Of a DNA stretch of 37,751 nt, positions 7,866 to 17,272 are shown piece after piece. Within the stretch, counting starts at the first letter, position 1, and every line of letters begins with the position of its first letter. The translations under genes were made by a program, and so were the position numbers. Below the pieces are notes generated by a model, which was not told the DNA's origin, ran no database searches, and worked only from the letters and a program-made list of their open reading frames with translations. The stretch lies in assembly GCF_023715655.1 (NCBI RefSeq), contig NZ_JAMBON010000034.1:1-37751 (forward strand). Reading direction: 5' to 3'. The DNA comes from Oceanobacillus luteolus. Lineage in GTDB: Bacteria > Bacillota > Bacilli > Bacillales > Amphibacillaceae.

Positions 7866-9158
7866 ATGGTAGAAATACGAACCCCGATTGAAGTGAACGA
7901 TGCAATTAAACATGTTATGGAGTTCGCGAAAAAGGGTGAAAAAATATATGTTCCGTTAGAAGAAAGTCATGGCTATTTTCTTGCGGAAGATTTGATTAGT
8001 GATCATCCGGTCCCTCCATTTAACCGGACGAGGTATGATGGTTTTGCAGTGAGGGCTGTCGATACAGAGAAAGCATCCCAGGAGAATCCTGTCGAACTTG
8101 AAGTCGTCGCTGAAATTGGCGCGGGCAGTGTGTTTGGAAAAGAAGTTGGAAATCAAGAAGCAGTGCGTATTATGACAGGAGCCGAGATTCCACCAGGTTG
8201 TGATGCAGTCGTCATGCTTGAGGAAGTCACCGAATGGAAACGGGAAGGTAAAACTGTTATTGAGATTACTAGAAAACTCGATCACTTAGAGAATATTACC
8301 TTAAAAGGTGAAGATACGAAAAAAGGGGAAGTGCTCGTTAAAAAGGGAACGTATATCAATCCCGGTATTATGGCAGTTCTCGCGACTTTCGGTTATAAAA
8401 AAGTACCAGTAACAAAGAAACCGAGAGTTGGAATCATTTCAACGGGAAGTGAACTATTGCCGGTAGATGCTCCATTAGAGCCGGGGAAAATTAGGGATAG
8501 TAATGCGTATATGCTAATTGGTCAGATTGAACGGGCAGGGGCAACACCGGTTTCTTTAGGACAATTTGCAGATGATTTTGAGCTGTGTTATCAGCAGATT
8601 GTCGATGCATTGGAGAATGTTGATATTCTCCTTACAACTGGGGGAGTTTCTGTTGGTGATTATGATTATATTCCGGCTATTTTAGAGAAATTGAATGCGA
8701 ATGTTTTATTCAATAAAATACGTATGCGTCCAGGATCCGTAACGACGGTAGCCGAAGTGGACGGAAAGTTGTTGTTTGGACTATCAGGAAATCCATCATC
8801 TTGTTATGTTGGCTTTGAAATCTTCGCAAGACCAGTGATTCGTTATTATCATACCGACAAGCCATTTTTGCAAAAAATTCAGGTGGCCCTAGGCGGAGAG
8901 TTTGCGAATTCAAATCCGTTCCATCGTTTTGTTCGAGGAAAACTTCATTTTGAGGAAGGAAATGTTGTTGCAAATCCTGTTGGATTGGATAAACCGAATA
9001 TCGTCACCTCGCTGGCGGAAGCTAATGTATTAATATTGCTTCCGGGAGGAGAAAAAGGATATCACCAAAGGGAAAAAGTGACGGCAATACTGCTGGATGA
9101 ACAATCTGGATCTACCTGGGAAGACTGGTTGAATGATTTAGAGGAGTGTAACCTATGA
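7866..9158 (+). CDS. moeA: Molybdopterin molybdenumtransferase MoeA
   Basis: 430 aa. Inserts molybdate into adenylylated molybdopterin. Family motifs: PFNRTRYDGFA (51-61), MTGAEIPPGCDAVV (103-116), the MoCF-binding TTGGVSVGDYD (257-267) and LSGNPSS (306-312). All four MoeA domains are covered and the length is normal. ATG 7866 follows GGAAGGTGAG. It lies 14 bp after moeB and overlaps moaE by four bases, so the genes are co-transcribed and probably coupled. Confidence 0.96.
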   Translation: MVEIRTPIEVNDAIKHVMEFAKKGEKIYVPLEESHGYFLAEDLISDHPVPPFNRTRYDGFAVRAVDTEKASQENPVELEVVAEIGAGSVFGKEVGNQEAVRIMTGAEIPPGCDAVVMLEEVTEWKREGKTVIEITRKLDHLENITLKGEDTKKGEVLVKKGTYINPGIMAVLATFGYKKVPVTKKPRVGIISTGSELLPVDAPLEPGKIRDSNAYMLIGQIERAGATPVSLGQFADDFELCYQQIVDALENVDILLTTGGVSVGDYDYIPAILEKLNANVLFNKIRMRPGSVTTVAEVDGKLLFGLSGNPSSCYVGFEIFARPVIRYYHTDKPFLQKIQVALGGEFANSNPFHRFVRGKLHFEEGNVVANPVGLDKPNIVTSLAEANVLILLPGGEKGYHQREKVTAILLDEQSGSTWEDWLNDLEECNL

Positions 9159-9622
9159 CAGAGAAAATGTTTGAAATTGTGGAGGAACCAATTGATGTAG
9201 ATCGTGTCATTCAAAAGGTTATCCGCAGGGAGGCTGGAGCGATTACAACTTTCCTAGGCATTGTGCGGGAGTGGACACACGGTAGAAAAACAATCTATTT
9301 GGAATACCAAGCATACGTGCCAATGGCAGAAAAAATGCTTGCTGAAATTGGTGAGGAAGTAAAGGAAAAATGGCCAGATACGATCGTCGCAGTCACACAT
9401 CGAATTGGACGACTGGAAATCTCCGAAGCAGCGGTTTGTATCGCTGTATCTTCACCTCATCGGAAAGCAGCTTATGAAGCGAATGAATATGTAATTGAGC
9501 GGATTAAGCAAATTGTACCGATTTGGAAAAAAGAGCATTGGGCAGATGGTGAAACTTGGATTGGGAACCAAATGGAAACGGAAGCTTATCCGGAAGGGGA
9601 ACCGGGTAGAGATAAGCGTTGA
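9155..9622 (+). CDS. moaE: Molybdopterin synthase catalytic subunit MoaE
   Basis: 155 aa. Large subunit of molybdopterin synthase, which transfers sulfur from thiocarboxylated MoaD to precursor Z. Motifs: GAITTFLGIVR (28-38), SSPHRKAAYEA (99-109), and catalytic-region lysines at K118 and in PIWKKEHW (122-129). The ATGA overlap with moeA shows coupling. In many Bacilli moaD follows moaE directly; here the next 43 bases are non-coding and then the dehydrogenase starts, so the small subunit must be encoded elsewhere. Confidence 0.96.
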   Translation: MTEKMFEIVEEPIDVDRVIQKVIRREAGAITTFLGIVREWTHGRKTIYLEYQAYVPMAEKMLAEIGEEVKEKWPDTIVAVTHRIGRLEISEAAVCIAVSSPHRKAAYEANEYVIERIKQIVPIWKKEHWADGETWIGNQMETEAYPEGEPGRDKR

Positions 9623-9665
9623 TGGAAGTTTAACTTATTCAACACTTTAAAAGGGAGATGTTTTT

Positions 9666-11060
9666 ATGGTAGAAACTATTAAAGTAACAAATCCGGCTAC
9701 AGGGGAACTCGTTGAAGAAGTTACACCAGATACAGAACAGGAAATAAAATCGAAAATAGAAAAAGTGACACAAGGATTTCAAAAGTGGAAGAAAATCAAT
9801 GCACATGAGCGAGCTAGATTACTGAAAGAATGGTCCAATCTTATTCAAGAGCATAAAAAGTCGATTGCTAAGGTCATGACTCTGGAAAGCGGAAAACCGT
9901 TACAAGAATCTCTTGGGGAAGTGGATTATGCAACAAGCTATATTGATTGGTTTGCTGAGGAAGCGAAACGGATTTATGGCAGAACGATTCCGGCTCATAC
10001 AGAATCTAAGCGTATCCTCGTGACTCGTCAGCCGGTTGGAGTTGTTGCTGCCATTACACCTTGGAATTTCCCGGCAGCAATGATGACTAGAAAGGCTGCT
10101 CCAGCTCTTGCGGCAGGTTGTACATTTATCGTGAAACCAGCAAGCGAAACGCCACTGACAACAATGAAATTAATTGAGTTGGCGCATGAAGCTGGCATTC
10201 CAGAAGATGCAGTGCAGTATGTGAATGGATCAGGTGGAACAATCGGGGAGATTTTTACGAACACCCCACAAATAAGAAAAATAACATTTACAGGTTCAAC
10301 CCCGGTTGGTAAGCAGTTGATTAAACAGAGTGCAGATTCCGTCCAACATGTATCTATGGAGTTAGGCGGACATGCTCCACTCATTGTAGCAAAAGATGCG
10401 GACCTGGATATTGCTGTCAGTCAAACGATTGCTTCAAAATTCCGAAATGCGGGTCAGACTTGTATCTGTGCCAATCGTGTCCTTGTTGCAAAGGAAGTTG
10501 TAGATGAATTTGCAGAAAAACTCGTCCAAGAGGTGCAAAAGTTAAAAGTAGGAAATGGCTTAGAGGAAGGTACACAAGTTGGCCCTGTTATTAATAAAGG
10601 TGGATTTGAGAAGGTGGTAAGTCAAATCGATGATGCGGTTGAAAAGGGCGCTGATGTATTGGTAGGTAATACATTTGATGAAAATGATGAAAAAGGTTAT
10701 TATTTCGTCCATCCGACGGTGCTTAATCATGTCACGAATGAAATGGTGATCATGCAAGAAGAGACATTTGGTCCAGTATTGCCAATTACTGCTTTCGAGA
10801 CGATTGAAGAAGCAGTGGATATTGCGAATAATACTCCGTTCGGATTAGCGGCATATTTCTTTACCAATGATTATCGGACAGGTACATACCTGCATGAGAA
10901 TCTCAATTTTGGTGTTGTCGGCTGGAATGATGGTGCTCCATCTGCCGCTCATGCTCCTTTTGGAGGGATGAAGGAGAGTGGGATTGGAAGAGAAGGCGGA
11001 TTGGAAGGTATTGAACCGTATCTTGAAACTAAATATATTTCGATTGGTGGATTGGAGTAA
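9666..11060 (+). CDS. gabD: NAD(P)-dependent succinate-semialdehyde dehydrogenase family protein
   Basis: 464 aa aldehyde dehydrogenase. Landmarks: TPWNFP (131-136), the cofactor lysine in FIVKPAS (K157), FTGST (208-212), general base MELGG (E232) and catalytic cysteine [10 protein letters not shown] (C266). Length and the GQTCICANR and [13 protein letters not shown] segments fit the GabD (SSADH) subgroup, which oxidises succinate semialdehyde to succinate. A related aldehyde substrate is possible, so the symbol is tentative. ATG 9666 follows AAAGGGAG. No terminator separates it from moaE (43 bp), so it may be read from the moa promoter; a strong terminator follows. Confidence 0.85.
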   Translation: MVETIKVTNPATGELVEEVTPDTEQEIKSKIEKVTQGFQKWKKINAHERARLLKEWSNLIQEHKKSIAKVMTLESGKPLQESLGEVDYATSYIDWFAEEAKRIYGRTIPAHTESKRILVTRQPVGVVAAITPWNFPAAMMTRKAAPALAAGCTFIVKPASETPLTTMKLIELAHEAGIPEDAVQYVNGSGGTIGEIFTNTPQIRKITFTGSTPVGKQLIKQSADSVQHVSMELGGHAPLIVAKDADLDIAVSQTIASKFRNAGQTCICANRVLVAKEVVDEFAEKLVQEVQKLKVGNGLEEGTQVGPVINKGGFEKVVSQIDDAVEKGADVLVGNTFDENDEKGYYFVHPTVLNHVTNEMVIMQEETFGPVLPITAFETIEEAVDIANNTPFGLAAYFFTNDYRTGTYLHENLNFGVVGWNDGAPSAAHAPFGGMKESGIGREGGLEGIEPYLETKYISIGGLE

Positions 11061-11077
11061 ATTCACTGAAGAGATGG

Positions 11078-11112
11078 AAGTCAATCAAGGTTCATCCTTG
11101 GTTGACTTTTTT
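11078..11112 (+). terminator. Rho-independent terminator after gabD
   Basis: The 13-bp stem AAGTCAATCAAGG / CCTTGGTTGACTT has one G-U pair and a TTCAT loop, followed by a T run to 11112. Strong and canonical. Confidence 0.92.
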
Positions 11113-11174
11113 ACTTGAAAAAGAGCCAAATCTATTACAATCTATTACACTGGTTAAAATGAACTATGATTTGA

Positions 11175-11210
11175 AGAGACGAAAAGGGACTGCCTTATCG
11201 TCTCTTTTTT
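11175..11210 (+). terminator. Second terminator-like hairpin before the DUF4317 gene
   Basis: The arms AGAGACGA (11175-11182) and TCGTCTCT (11198-11205) are extended inward by AAGG/CCTT and followed by TTTTT. It lies 60 bp after the gabD terminator and just before a TATAAT at 11215-11220, so it sits upstream of the next promoter and may be a back-up terminator. Confidence 0.75.
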
Positions 11211-11257
11211 GTAGTATAATAGATATCATTAGTTGCAAAGATATAAGGAGTGTTTAC

Positions 11258-12451
11258 GTGAATAAAAAGGATATTGCAAGTTTCCGCAGACAATTAAAGT
11301 TGGAAAATGATCTTTTAAAGCTTAATGAAGTTTTTAATGTATATATTATGAAAGAATCTAGTGAGATTTATCATCAAGAGAGTACCCCGTTTGAGATGCT
11401 AGATAGAGAGCAGCAAGAACTTTTCATGGACAACTTTAAAAAAGTATTAGCTGGACAGCTCGACCGTAAACTATTTGAATTGAAATTTGCTAAAGAAGTA
11501 GAAAATAGCACACAGCTAATCCTTCATCAAGGATTGCTCACAAACGATACAGAAACTTGGAAGGATCAAATGCTCAAGGTCGTAGAAAAAATGCTTCAAG
11601 TAAAACAATATGAACAAGATATTGTTCTGACATTTGTGAACGGGGAATATTTAAAAACTGTAAAGCCGATCAGTGAAGAAACAGAAGATCATGAACGTGA
11701 TAAAGTATTTTCCCATTCTTTCATCATGTGTACGATAAATACAACCCAAGATCCGAAGAAGGAATTGCTATTTGATTATGTGGAAAAAGAATTCAAATAC
11801 AATATTGTCGTTGACCCAATCATCGATCTGAATGCTCCGATAGGCGGATTCCTATTCCCTTGTTTCTCTGAAGGGGAGTCAGATGTAAACCATATTTTAT
11901 ATTCTATTGGGAAATCCAAGGAAATTGATTTTGCCTTTATTGAAGAGGTATTAAATGCAGAAGAACTTTTCACCGCGGAAGAAGATAAGTTTGTATTCGA
12001 GGAAATCGTTAAGGATGTTGCAGGTGATCAGATTACAACTTCAACTCTCGCTAATGTCTATGAAGAAGTTCAGCGCGTTATAGAAGAGACAGACCCGAAG
12101 GATACACCAAAGCTAGACTACAAGGATGTAGAGACGGTACTAAAAAGCAGCGGAATAGAAGATGTTGAAACAGAAGTGATAGAAGCGGCATTTAAACGAG
12201 TTACCGATGACGAGACATTCGAACTGAAGGCGAATAATGTTGTACCAAAATATAATTCAAAGTCTATCAAAATCCAAACAAAAGTTGCTGATTTGAAGGT
12301 CAGCCCAAGCGAACTTCGATATCTCCGCCAAATGCGCTTGGACGGAAAACTATGTCTCGTAATCGAATTGGAAGAAAACACGGTGATTGAAGGATTCGAG
12401 ATTATCGAAGAGGAAATGGTAACTAAAAAATCTGACCCAGTTTCAGAATGA
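11258..12451 (+). CDS. DUF4317 family protein
   Basis: 397 aa from GTG 11258, seven bases after AAGGAG (11245-11250). The frame is open further upstream through the terminators, but no start there has a ribosome site. The opening KKDIASFRRQLKLEND, followed by an LNEVFNVYIMKES segment, matches my memory of DUF4317, a family of unknown function found in Firmicutes. The protein is acidic, soluble, without membrane segments, and its C-terminal 80 residues are rich in charged repeats. A TATAAT at 11215-11220 is a likely -10. It is a single-gene unit; no classical terminator follows, only the 52-bp hairpin array from about 12480. Confidence 0.75.
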   Translation: MNKKDIASFRRQLKLENDLLKLNEVFNVYIMKESSEIYHQESTPFEMLDREQQELFMDNFKKVLAGQLDRKLFELKFAKEVENSTQLILHQGLLTNDTETWKDQMLKVVEKMLQVKQYEQDIVLTFVNGEYLKTVKPISEETEDHERDKVFSHSFIMCTINTTQDPKKELLFDYVEKEFKYNIVVDPIIDLNAPIGGFLFPCFSEGESDVNHILYSIGKSKEIDFAFIEEVLNAEELFTAEEDKFVFEEIVKDVAGDQITTSTLANVYEEVQRVIEETDPKDTPKLDYKDVETVLKSSGIEDVETEVIEAAFKRVTDDETFELKANNVVPKYNSKSIKIQTKVADLKVSPSELRYLRQMRLDGKLCLVIELEENTVIEGFEIIEEEMVTKKSDPVSE

Positions 12452-12479
12452 ATTTTTAACGATTTTTTAACAGAAGGCT

Positions 12480-12760
12480 AGAAGTGGTCATCTCATATGG
12501 CCTTGGGGTCAAGAAAACGGTTTAAGAAGTAACGTTAGAGTTTCTCACATGCCCTCGACGAGAAGAAAATGGCTCAAGAAGTAACGTAAGAACATCTCAC
12601 ATACCCTCGACGAGAAGAAAATGGCTCAAGAAGTAACGTGAGAACATCTCACATACCCTCGACGAAAAGAAAAATGGTTCAAGAGGTAACGTGAGGATAT
12701 CTCACGTGCCTTCATCGTCAAGAAAAGAGCCTCTAGAGGTAACATTGACTACCATAACCA
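12480..12760. repeat. Array A: about six tandem 52-bp units, each with an inverted repeat
   Basis: The unit begins GAAGTAACGTGAGA, then ACA, then TCTCACATACC, then a linker containing CTCGACGAGAAG and AAATGGCTCAA. The GTGAGA/TCTCAC arms make a small hairpin. Hairpin centres lie near 12488, 12541, 12593, 12645 and 12697, with a degenerate sixth near 12749, a period of 52-53 bp. The middle units are nearly identical and the outer ones diverged. The array fills the gap between the convergent DUF4317 gene and the AtoE-type carrier gene and has no open frame with a ribosome site. Role unknown; REP-like 3' structure, protein-binding array or small-RNA source are possibilities. Confidence 0.85.
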
Positions 12761-12813
12761 GCTCTCATCTTTAAGAAACAGAACAAAGGGTGACAGGGAT
12801 TCGATCAAAAGTA

Positions 12814-12849
12814 AGAAAGGGCCAACCAAAGTCTTGGTTGACCCTTTCT
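12814..12849 (-). terminator. Terminator of the AtoE-type carrier gene
   Basis: The arms AGAAAGGG plus CCAACCAA pair with TTGGTTG plus ACCCTTTCT, with one G-U pair and a short loop; on the minus strand a T-rich stretch follows. It lies five bases after the stop of the minus-strand gene and could also stop readthrough from the plus strand. Confidence 0.85.
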
Positions 12850-12853
12850 GTAT

Positions 12854-14170
12854 TTAAAATAACAATAATCCAATTGCGATGGGAATGAAGCTGAAAAATA
12901 GAATCATTACACAGAATCCCATGATATCACGGATCTTAAGTCCAGCAATAGCTAGGACTGGTAGTGCCCAAAACGGTTGGATCATATTTGTCCATGCATC
13001 TCCCCAAGCGACTGCCATTGCAGTTTTTGGTAGGTCTGCACCTAATTCCATTGCAGCCTGAATCATTATGGGACCTTGTACTGCCCATTGACCACCGCCT
13101 GATGGTACAAAAATATTAACTAGCCCTGCACTGATAAACGTAATAATTGGCAACGTAAAATCTGTTGCAAAAGATATAAACCAATGAGAGATTTGCTCTG
13201 ATAATCCCGATGTTGTCATCATACCCATAATTCCAGCATAAAACGGGAATTGAATAATGATTCCACCAGCATTTTTCACACCATTGGAAACGGTATCGAG
13301 AAAACGCTTTGGAGTTCGATGTAATAATATTCCTAAAAACAAGAATATAAAGTTAACAATGTTAATATTCAAATCAAAGCCATTGGTAGCAAAGTGATAA
13401 ATAATATAGATTAGACCAAGACCACCGATTACTATAGATATGATTTGGCTGTTCTCCAGTTTTTCTGCTGGAGTGGTAGCCTTCACTACAGGCTCTTCAT
13501 CCTGTTCATCGTCTTCCGGAATATGACTTGCTGAATGAGATGAAGTTGCTCCTTTTAATAAATAGCGGTTAAATATTGGTAGCGTAATAACCATTGTAAG
13601 TACGATAAAAATATTTGCTGGACTAAAAAGAGTCTCTACTACAGGAACTTGTCCCATTAAATCCTCAAGAAAGTGTCCAGGAGTAGCGATCGTCAAGGGA
13701 ACGGAGCCCGAAAATCCACCATGCCATACGAGCATTCCACTATAAGCACTCGCAATCAAAACACGAAAATCCACGGTTGGCACTCTTCTCGCAACATGTA
13801 CGGCGAATAAGGCGCCGACGACTAATCCAAACCCATAGTTGATCAAACATGCTATTAGTGCAACAAAAGTAACTAGAATAACAGCTTGAGCTGGAGTTTT
13901 TGCCAAGGAGCTCAGGCTTTTAAGAGCTTTTTTTACAATAGGTGTATTCGCTAAAATATAACCAGTGACTACTACGAGGGACATCTGCATACCGAATGCA
14001 AGCAAGTCCCAAAATCCATTTCCCCAAAAAGAAACCATTTCAATTGGACCACTATCAGTGAATGAGACTCCTAATACATATACTAGGATTGTTAGAATAA
14101 TAGCAAATAAAAATGCATCTGGCAGGTACCGCTGGACAAGCCGATCAAATAAACTTGTTAAAGCTCTCAT
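12854..14170 (-). CDS. AtoE-family short-chain fatty acid transporter
   Basis: 438 aa, about eleven to twelve hydrophobic segments. The opening LTSLFDRLVQRYLPDAFLFA is typical of the AtoE/TIGR00366 family of short-chain fatty acid (acetoacetate, butyrate) carriers, as are YSGMLVWHGGFSGSVPLTIATPGH and the glycine-rich FVPSGGGQWAVQGPI segment. A charged cytoplasmic loop near residues 215-235 splits the protein into halves. The second of two adjacent ATGs (14170) has better spacing to AGGGGG than the one at 14173. Monocistronic with its own terminator. Uptake of short-chain acids fits the acyl-CoA genes elsewhere in the window, but no direct link is visible. Confidence 0.85.
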   Translation of the reverse strand: MRALTSLFDRLVQRYLPDAFLFAIILTILVYVLGVSFTDSGPIEMVSFWGNGFWDLLAFGMQMSLVVVTGYILANTPIVKKALKSLSSLAKTPAQAVILVTFVALIACLINYGFGLVVGALFAVHVARRVPTVDFRVLIASAYSGMLVWHGGFSGSVPLTIATPGHFLEDLMGQVPVVETLFSPANIFIVLTMVITLPIFNRYLLKGATSSHSASHIPEDDEQDEEPVVKATTPAEKLENSQIISIVIGGLGLIYIIYHFATNGFDLNINIVNFIFLFLGILLHRTPKRFLDTVSNGVKNAGGIIIQFPFYAGIMGMMTTSGLSEQISHWFISFATDFTLPIITFISAGLVNIFVPSGGGQWAVQGPIMIQAAMELGADLPKTAMAVAWGDAWTNMIQPFWALPVLAIAGLKIRDIMGFCVMILFFSFIPIAIGLLLF

Positions 14171-14307
14171 CATATTCCCCCCTATAATCTTTTAATAAAC
14201 GTAAGACCTTTATTTAAGTAATATGCCATAATCTAGCAGATAATGAAAGTAAAAGGTGAATAATTTAGAAAAATAAATTAATTGGAAGATTATGGGATAA
14301 AATGAAG

Positions 14308-14334
14308 AAGGAGAGGGTCAAGGACCTTCTCCTT
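14308..14334 (-). terminator. Hairpin terminator after ugd
   Basis: The 12-bp stem AAGGAGAGGGTC / GACCTTCTCCTT has one G-U pair and a 3-base loop, four bases past the ugd stop; on the minus strand it is followed by CTTCATTTT. Confidence 0.8.
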
Positions 14335-14337
14335 AGA

Positions 14338-15504
14338 TTAATCTCTACTAAATATATCCCTTGTATAGACCTTTTCTTTACTATCCCTTATATCATCCGA
14401 AAGCCTGTTAGCTACAATGACATCTGATATTTCTTTAAATTTCTCCAGATTATTTTCTACCTTAATACCTTCAAATTCTGTACTGTCTAGTGTCGGCTCA
14501 TAAATGACAACCTCAATGCCTCGAGCAATGATTCTTTCAATGACTCCTTGGATGGCAGATTGACGGAAGTTGTCTGATCCTGATTTCATCGTGAGACGAT
14601 AGATACCGACTATCTTTGGATTTCGGTCTAGAATCATTTGTGACACATGATCTTTTCTTGTTGCATTTGAGGCAACGATAGCTTTAATCATATTGTTTGG
14701 AATACCCTCAAAATGAGCAAGCAACTGTTTCGTATCTTTAGGCAGACAGTACCCGCCATAACCAAAGGAAGGGTTATTGTAATGTGTGCCGATTCGCGGG
14801 TCTAAACCTACACCTTCAATAATCTGCTGAGCATTTAATCCATTGATTTCAGCATAGCTGTCCAGTTCGTTGAAGAAAGAAACTCGCATTGCTAAATATG
14901 TATTGGCAAATAATTTAATCGCTTCAGCTTCGGTCGATTCCGTATATAATACAGGAATATCCTCTTTAACGGCACCTTGGATCAGTAAATCGGCAAATGT
15001 CTTAGCTCGTTCGGATTGTTCACCGAGTACGATTCTAGATGGATGAAGGTTATCATAGAGCGCTTTACCTTCACGTAAAAATTCCGGTGAGAAAATGATA
15101 TTCTGTGTATTATATTTCTTTTTCAAACTCTCCGTATACCCTACTGGGACCGTGGATTTAATGATCATTAAGGCATCTGGGTTAATCGCGAGGACATCTT
15201 CAATCACTGATTCAACTGAACTCGTATCAAAAAAGTTTTTATCAGGGTCATAGTTTGTTGGAGTGGAGATAATGACAAAATCTGCATCTTTATGCGCGGG
15301 TTCCGGATCTGTCGTCGCTGTTAAATTCAACTCTTTTGTTCGGAAGAATTCTTCAATCATATCATCACCGATTGGTGATTTTCGTGCATTAATCATATCC
15401 GCTTTTTCTTGTATGACATCTAAGGCAGTTACTTCATTATGTTGAGCAAGCAGAACAGCATTGGCTAACCCGACATAACCTGTTCCTGCTACTGTGATTT
15501 TCAT
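14338..15504 (-). CDS. ugd: UDP-glucose 6-dehydrogenase
   Basis: 388 aa. Oxidises UDP-glucose to UDP-glucuronate with two NAD+, feeding capsule or teichuronic acid synthesis. N-terminal Rossmann GTGYVG (7-12), SPEFLREG (139-146), the [12 protein letters not shown] helix (K198, N201) and the catalytic cysteine in GGYCLPKDT (C253) are all present. The length is near the 390-402 aa of HasB-type enzymes rather than the roughly 440-460 aa TuaD type. ATG 15504 follows a GGGAGG site. It stands alone, not in a polysaccharide cluster, so the UDP-glucuronate user is elsewhere; the GT8 gene at 420 is too distant to assign. Confidence 0.93.
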   Translation of the reverse strand: MKITVAGTGYVGLANAVLLAQHNEVTALDVIQEKADMINARKSPIGDDMIEEFFRTKELNLTATTDPEPAHKDADFVIISTPTNYDPDKNFFDTSSVESVIEDVLAINPDALMIIKSTVPVGYTESLKKKYNTQNIIFSPEFLREGKALYDNLHPSRIVLGEQSERAKTFADLLIQGAVKEDIPVLYTESTEAEAIKLFANTYLAMRVSFFNELDSYAEINGLNAQQIIEGVGLDPRIGTHYNNPSFGYGGYCLPKDTKQLLAHFEGIPNNMIKAIVASNATRKDHVSQMILDRNPKIVGIYRLTMKSGSDNFRQSAIQGVIERIIARGIEVVIYEPTLDSTEFEGIKVENNLEKFKEISDVIVANRLSDDIRDSKEKVYTRDIFSRD

Positions 15505-15611
15505 GATAGGCCTCCCATATAATCAAATTGTTACGATTTGCAGCTAATCCTTTCCCATTATATCTTATTAAGTTTAAAAAATCACGAGCATTCGATTGTG
15601 CAGCTTGAACA

Positions 15612-15646
15612 TAAAAAGGTCCATCAAGGATATCCTTGATGGACCT
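15612..15646 (-). terminator. Terminator of the BCCT carrier gene
   Basis: A perfect inverted repeat, AGGTCCATCAAGG paired with CCTTGATGGACCT around a central ATAT-type loop, is followed on the minus strand by TTTTT. Confidence 0.93.
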
Positions 15647-15668
15647 AGTCTACATGTGTGTTACCACA

Positions 15669-17138
15669 TTAAATTTCTTTTTGTAAAGCCTTGAACAGTG
15701 CAACTACCATTAATATGATAACAAAGGAAAATGGCAATGCCGCAATAATAATCGTATTTTGCAGGGCAGTTAACCCTCCAACATATAGAAGAATGACGGC
15801 AACGGCGGATTGTGCAAATCCCCAAGCGATCTTTACCATATTCGGTGGAGTGAGAGACCCTCTCGTTGTTTGCATACCAAGTACGAACGTTGCTGAGTCT
15901 GCCGACGTGATGAAGAACGACGCGATTAAGATAATCGCAAGTATGGAAAGGAAGGTCGACATCGGCAGTTGGTCAAACATATTGAACAACACGAGTTCGG
16001 TTGCAAAGCCTGAAAGGTCGATACCGTTATTTTGAATATTTCCCGCAGTCGTTCCAAATGCTGCATACCAAATGGAAATAAATAGAGTTGGTATAATCAT
16101 GACACCGAGAAGGAATTCTCGTATTGTCCGCCCTCGTGACACCCGTGCAATAAACATGCCGACAAATGGAGCCCAAGAAACCCACCATGCCCAATAAAAA
16201 ATTGTCCAGCCATCCAACCAGGTGCGATTGTCACCTTCCAGTGGTGCTGTCTTAAAGCTCATGCTGATCAAATTCTGAATGTATAGCCCAATTGTTTCTG
16301 TGAACATATTCATAATTAAAATGCTAGGTCCGACGGCAAGAATGATCAGCAATAAAATCACGGCTAATACAATATTTGTATTCGACAAGTATTTTATCCC
16401 ACGACTCAACCCAGACCACGCAGACATGATAAATAAAAATGTAGCAACAATAATAATGATTAATTGGGAGAGAAAACCTACCTCTATACCAAATAAATGG
16501 GACAGTCCACCATTAATTTGTACAGCTCCAAATCCAAGGGAAGTTGCGACACCAAATACCGTCGCGAATACTGCAAGGACGTCGATAACTGTTCCGAGCG
16601 GGCCTTTCATAGCATCTCCGAAGAGTGGTTTTAAAGTTGCTGAAATCAAGCCAGGTTCGCCTTTTCTGAATTGGAAAAAGGCAAGTGCCAACGCAACAAC
16701 ACCATACATCGCCCATACATGAATACCCCAATGAAAGTAAGAAAAGGCGAGTGCATCTTTAAACGCTGCATCACTTCCAACTTCGGCATTTGGAGCATCG
16801 ACAACATAGTGGAAGAGCGGCTCCGCTGCTCCGTAAAATACAAGACCGATCCCCATTCCAGCAGAAAAGAGCATTCCAATCCATGTCGGTGTAGAAAAAT
16901 CTGGTTTCTCATAATCTTTTCCAAGGCGGATTTTTCCAAATCTGCTGAATGCAATCATGATTGCGATGATTACTAACGCTGACATCAATAACATGTAATA
17001 CCAGCCAAATGTAGTAGAAACAAGCGATTGGATATCACTTGTAATCCTTTCAAATTGCTTCGGGAAACTAGCTCCCAAAATTACCATAAATACAACAATT
17101 GCTATAGCTATGTAGAATACTTTCGAAACCTTCTTCAT
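15669..17138 (-). CDS. BCCT-family compatible-solute transporter
   Basis: 489 aa, about twelve membrane segments. The family motif GMGIGLVFYGAAEP lies near residue 95 and the tryptophan-rich stretch WTIFYWAWWVSWAPFVGMF, followed by the IARVSRGRTIREF loop, near residue 310-340. BCCT carriers import glycine betaine, choline or carnitine with sodium or protons; the GMGIG glycine-rich helix points to a sodium-coupled betaine-type porter (OpuD-like). ATG 17138 has a TGGAGGAA site. A TATAAT on the minus strand (17177-17182) is a plausible -10. Monocistronic. It supports an osmotically challenged habitat; the exact substrate is not readable from sequence. Confidence 0.9.
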   Translation of the reverse strand: MKKVSKVFYIAIAIVVFMVILGASFPKQFERITSDIQSLVSTTFGWYYMLLMSALVIIAIMIAFSRFGKIRLGKDYEKPDFSTPTWIGMLFSAGMGIGLVFYGAAEPLFHYVVDAPNAEVGSDAAFKDALAFSYFHWGIHVWAMYGVVALALAFFQFRKGEPGLISATLKPLFGDAMKGPLGTVIDVLAVFATVFGVATSLGFGAVQINGGLSHLFGIEVGFLSQLIIIIVATFLFIMSAWSGLSRGIKYLSNTNIVLAVILLLIILAVGPSILIMNMFTETIGLYIQNLISMSFKTAPLEGDNRTWLDGWTIFYWAWWVSWAPFVGMFIARVSRGRTIREFLLGVMIIPTLFISIWYAAFGTTAGNIQNNGIDLSGFATELVLFNMFDQLPMSTFLSILAIILIASFFITSADSATFVLGMQTTRGSLTPPNMVKIAWGFAQSAVAVILLYVGGLTALQNTIIIAALPFSFVIILMVVALFKALQKEI

Positions 17139-17272
17139 ATTTCCTCCATTTTTCTTAAATTAAACATATGGAACCTATTATACCCTTATTGATTGAAAAT
17201 GAAACGTAAAATTGTCAAGATAGATTAAAAAAGGTTGGTCTTGAATATGGCTTGAATGAAGGAGAGATTTCC

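Noticed and set aside
9623..9665. A moaD gene after moaE
   Set aside because: Only 43 bases are available and no open frame encodes a Gly-Gly ending protein.
11102..11257. N-terminal extension of the DUF4317 protein
   Set aside because: The frame is open back to 11102, but it would start inside the gabD terminator and cross a second terminator; GTG 11258 has a proper AAGGAG site.
12480..12760. CRISPR array
   Set aside because: Hairpin repeats at regular spacing invite this call, but the sequences between hairpins are also conserved within the array, unit identity decays at both ends, and no cas gene is present.
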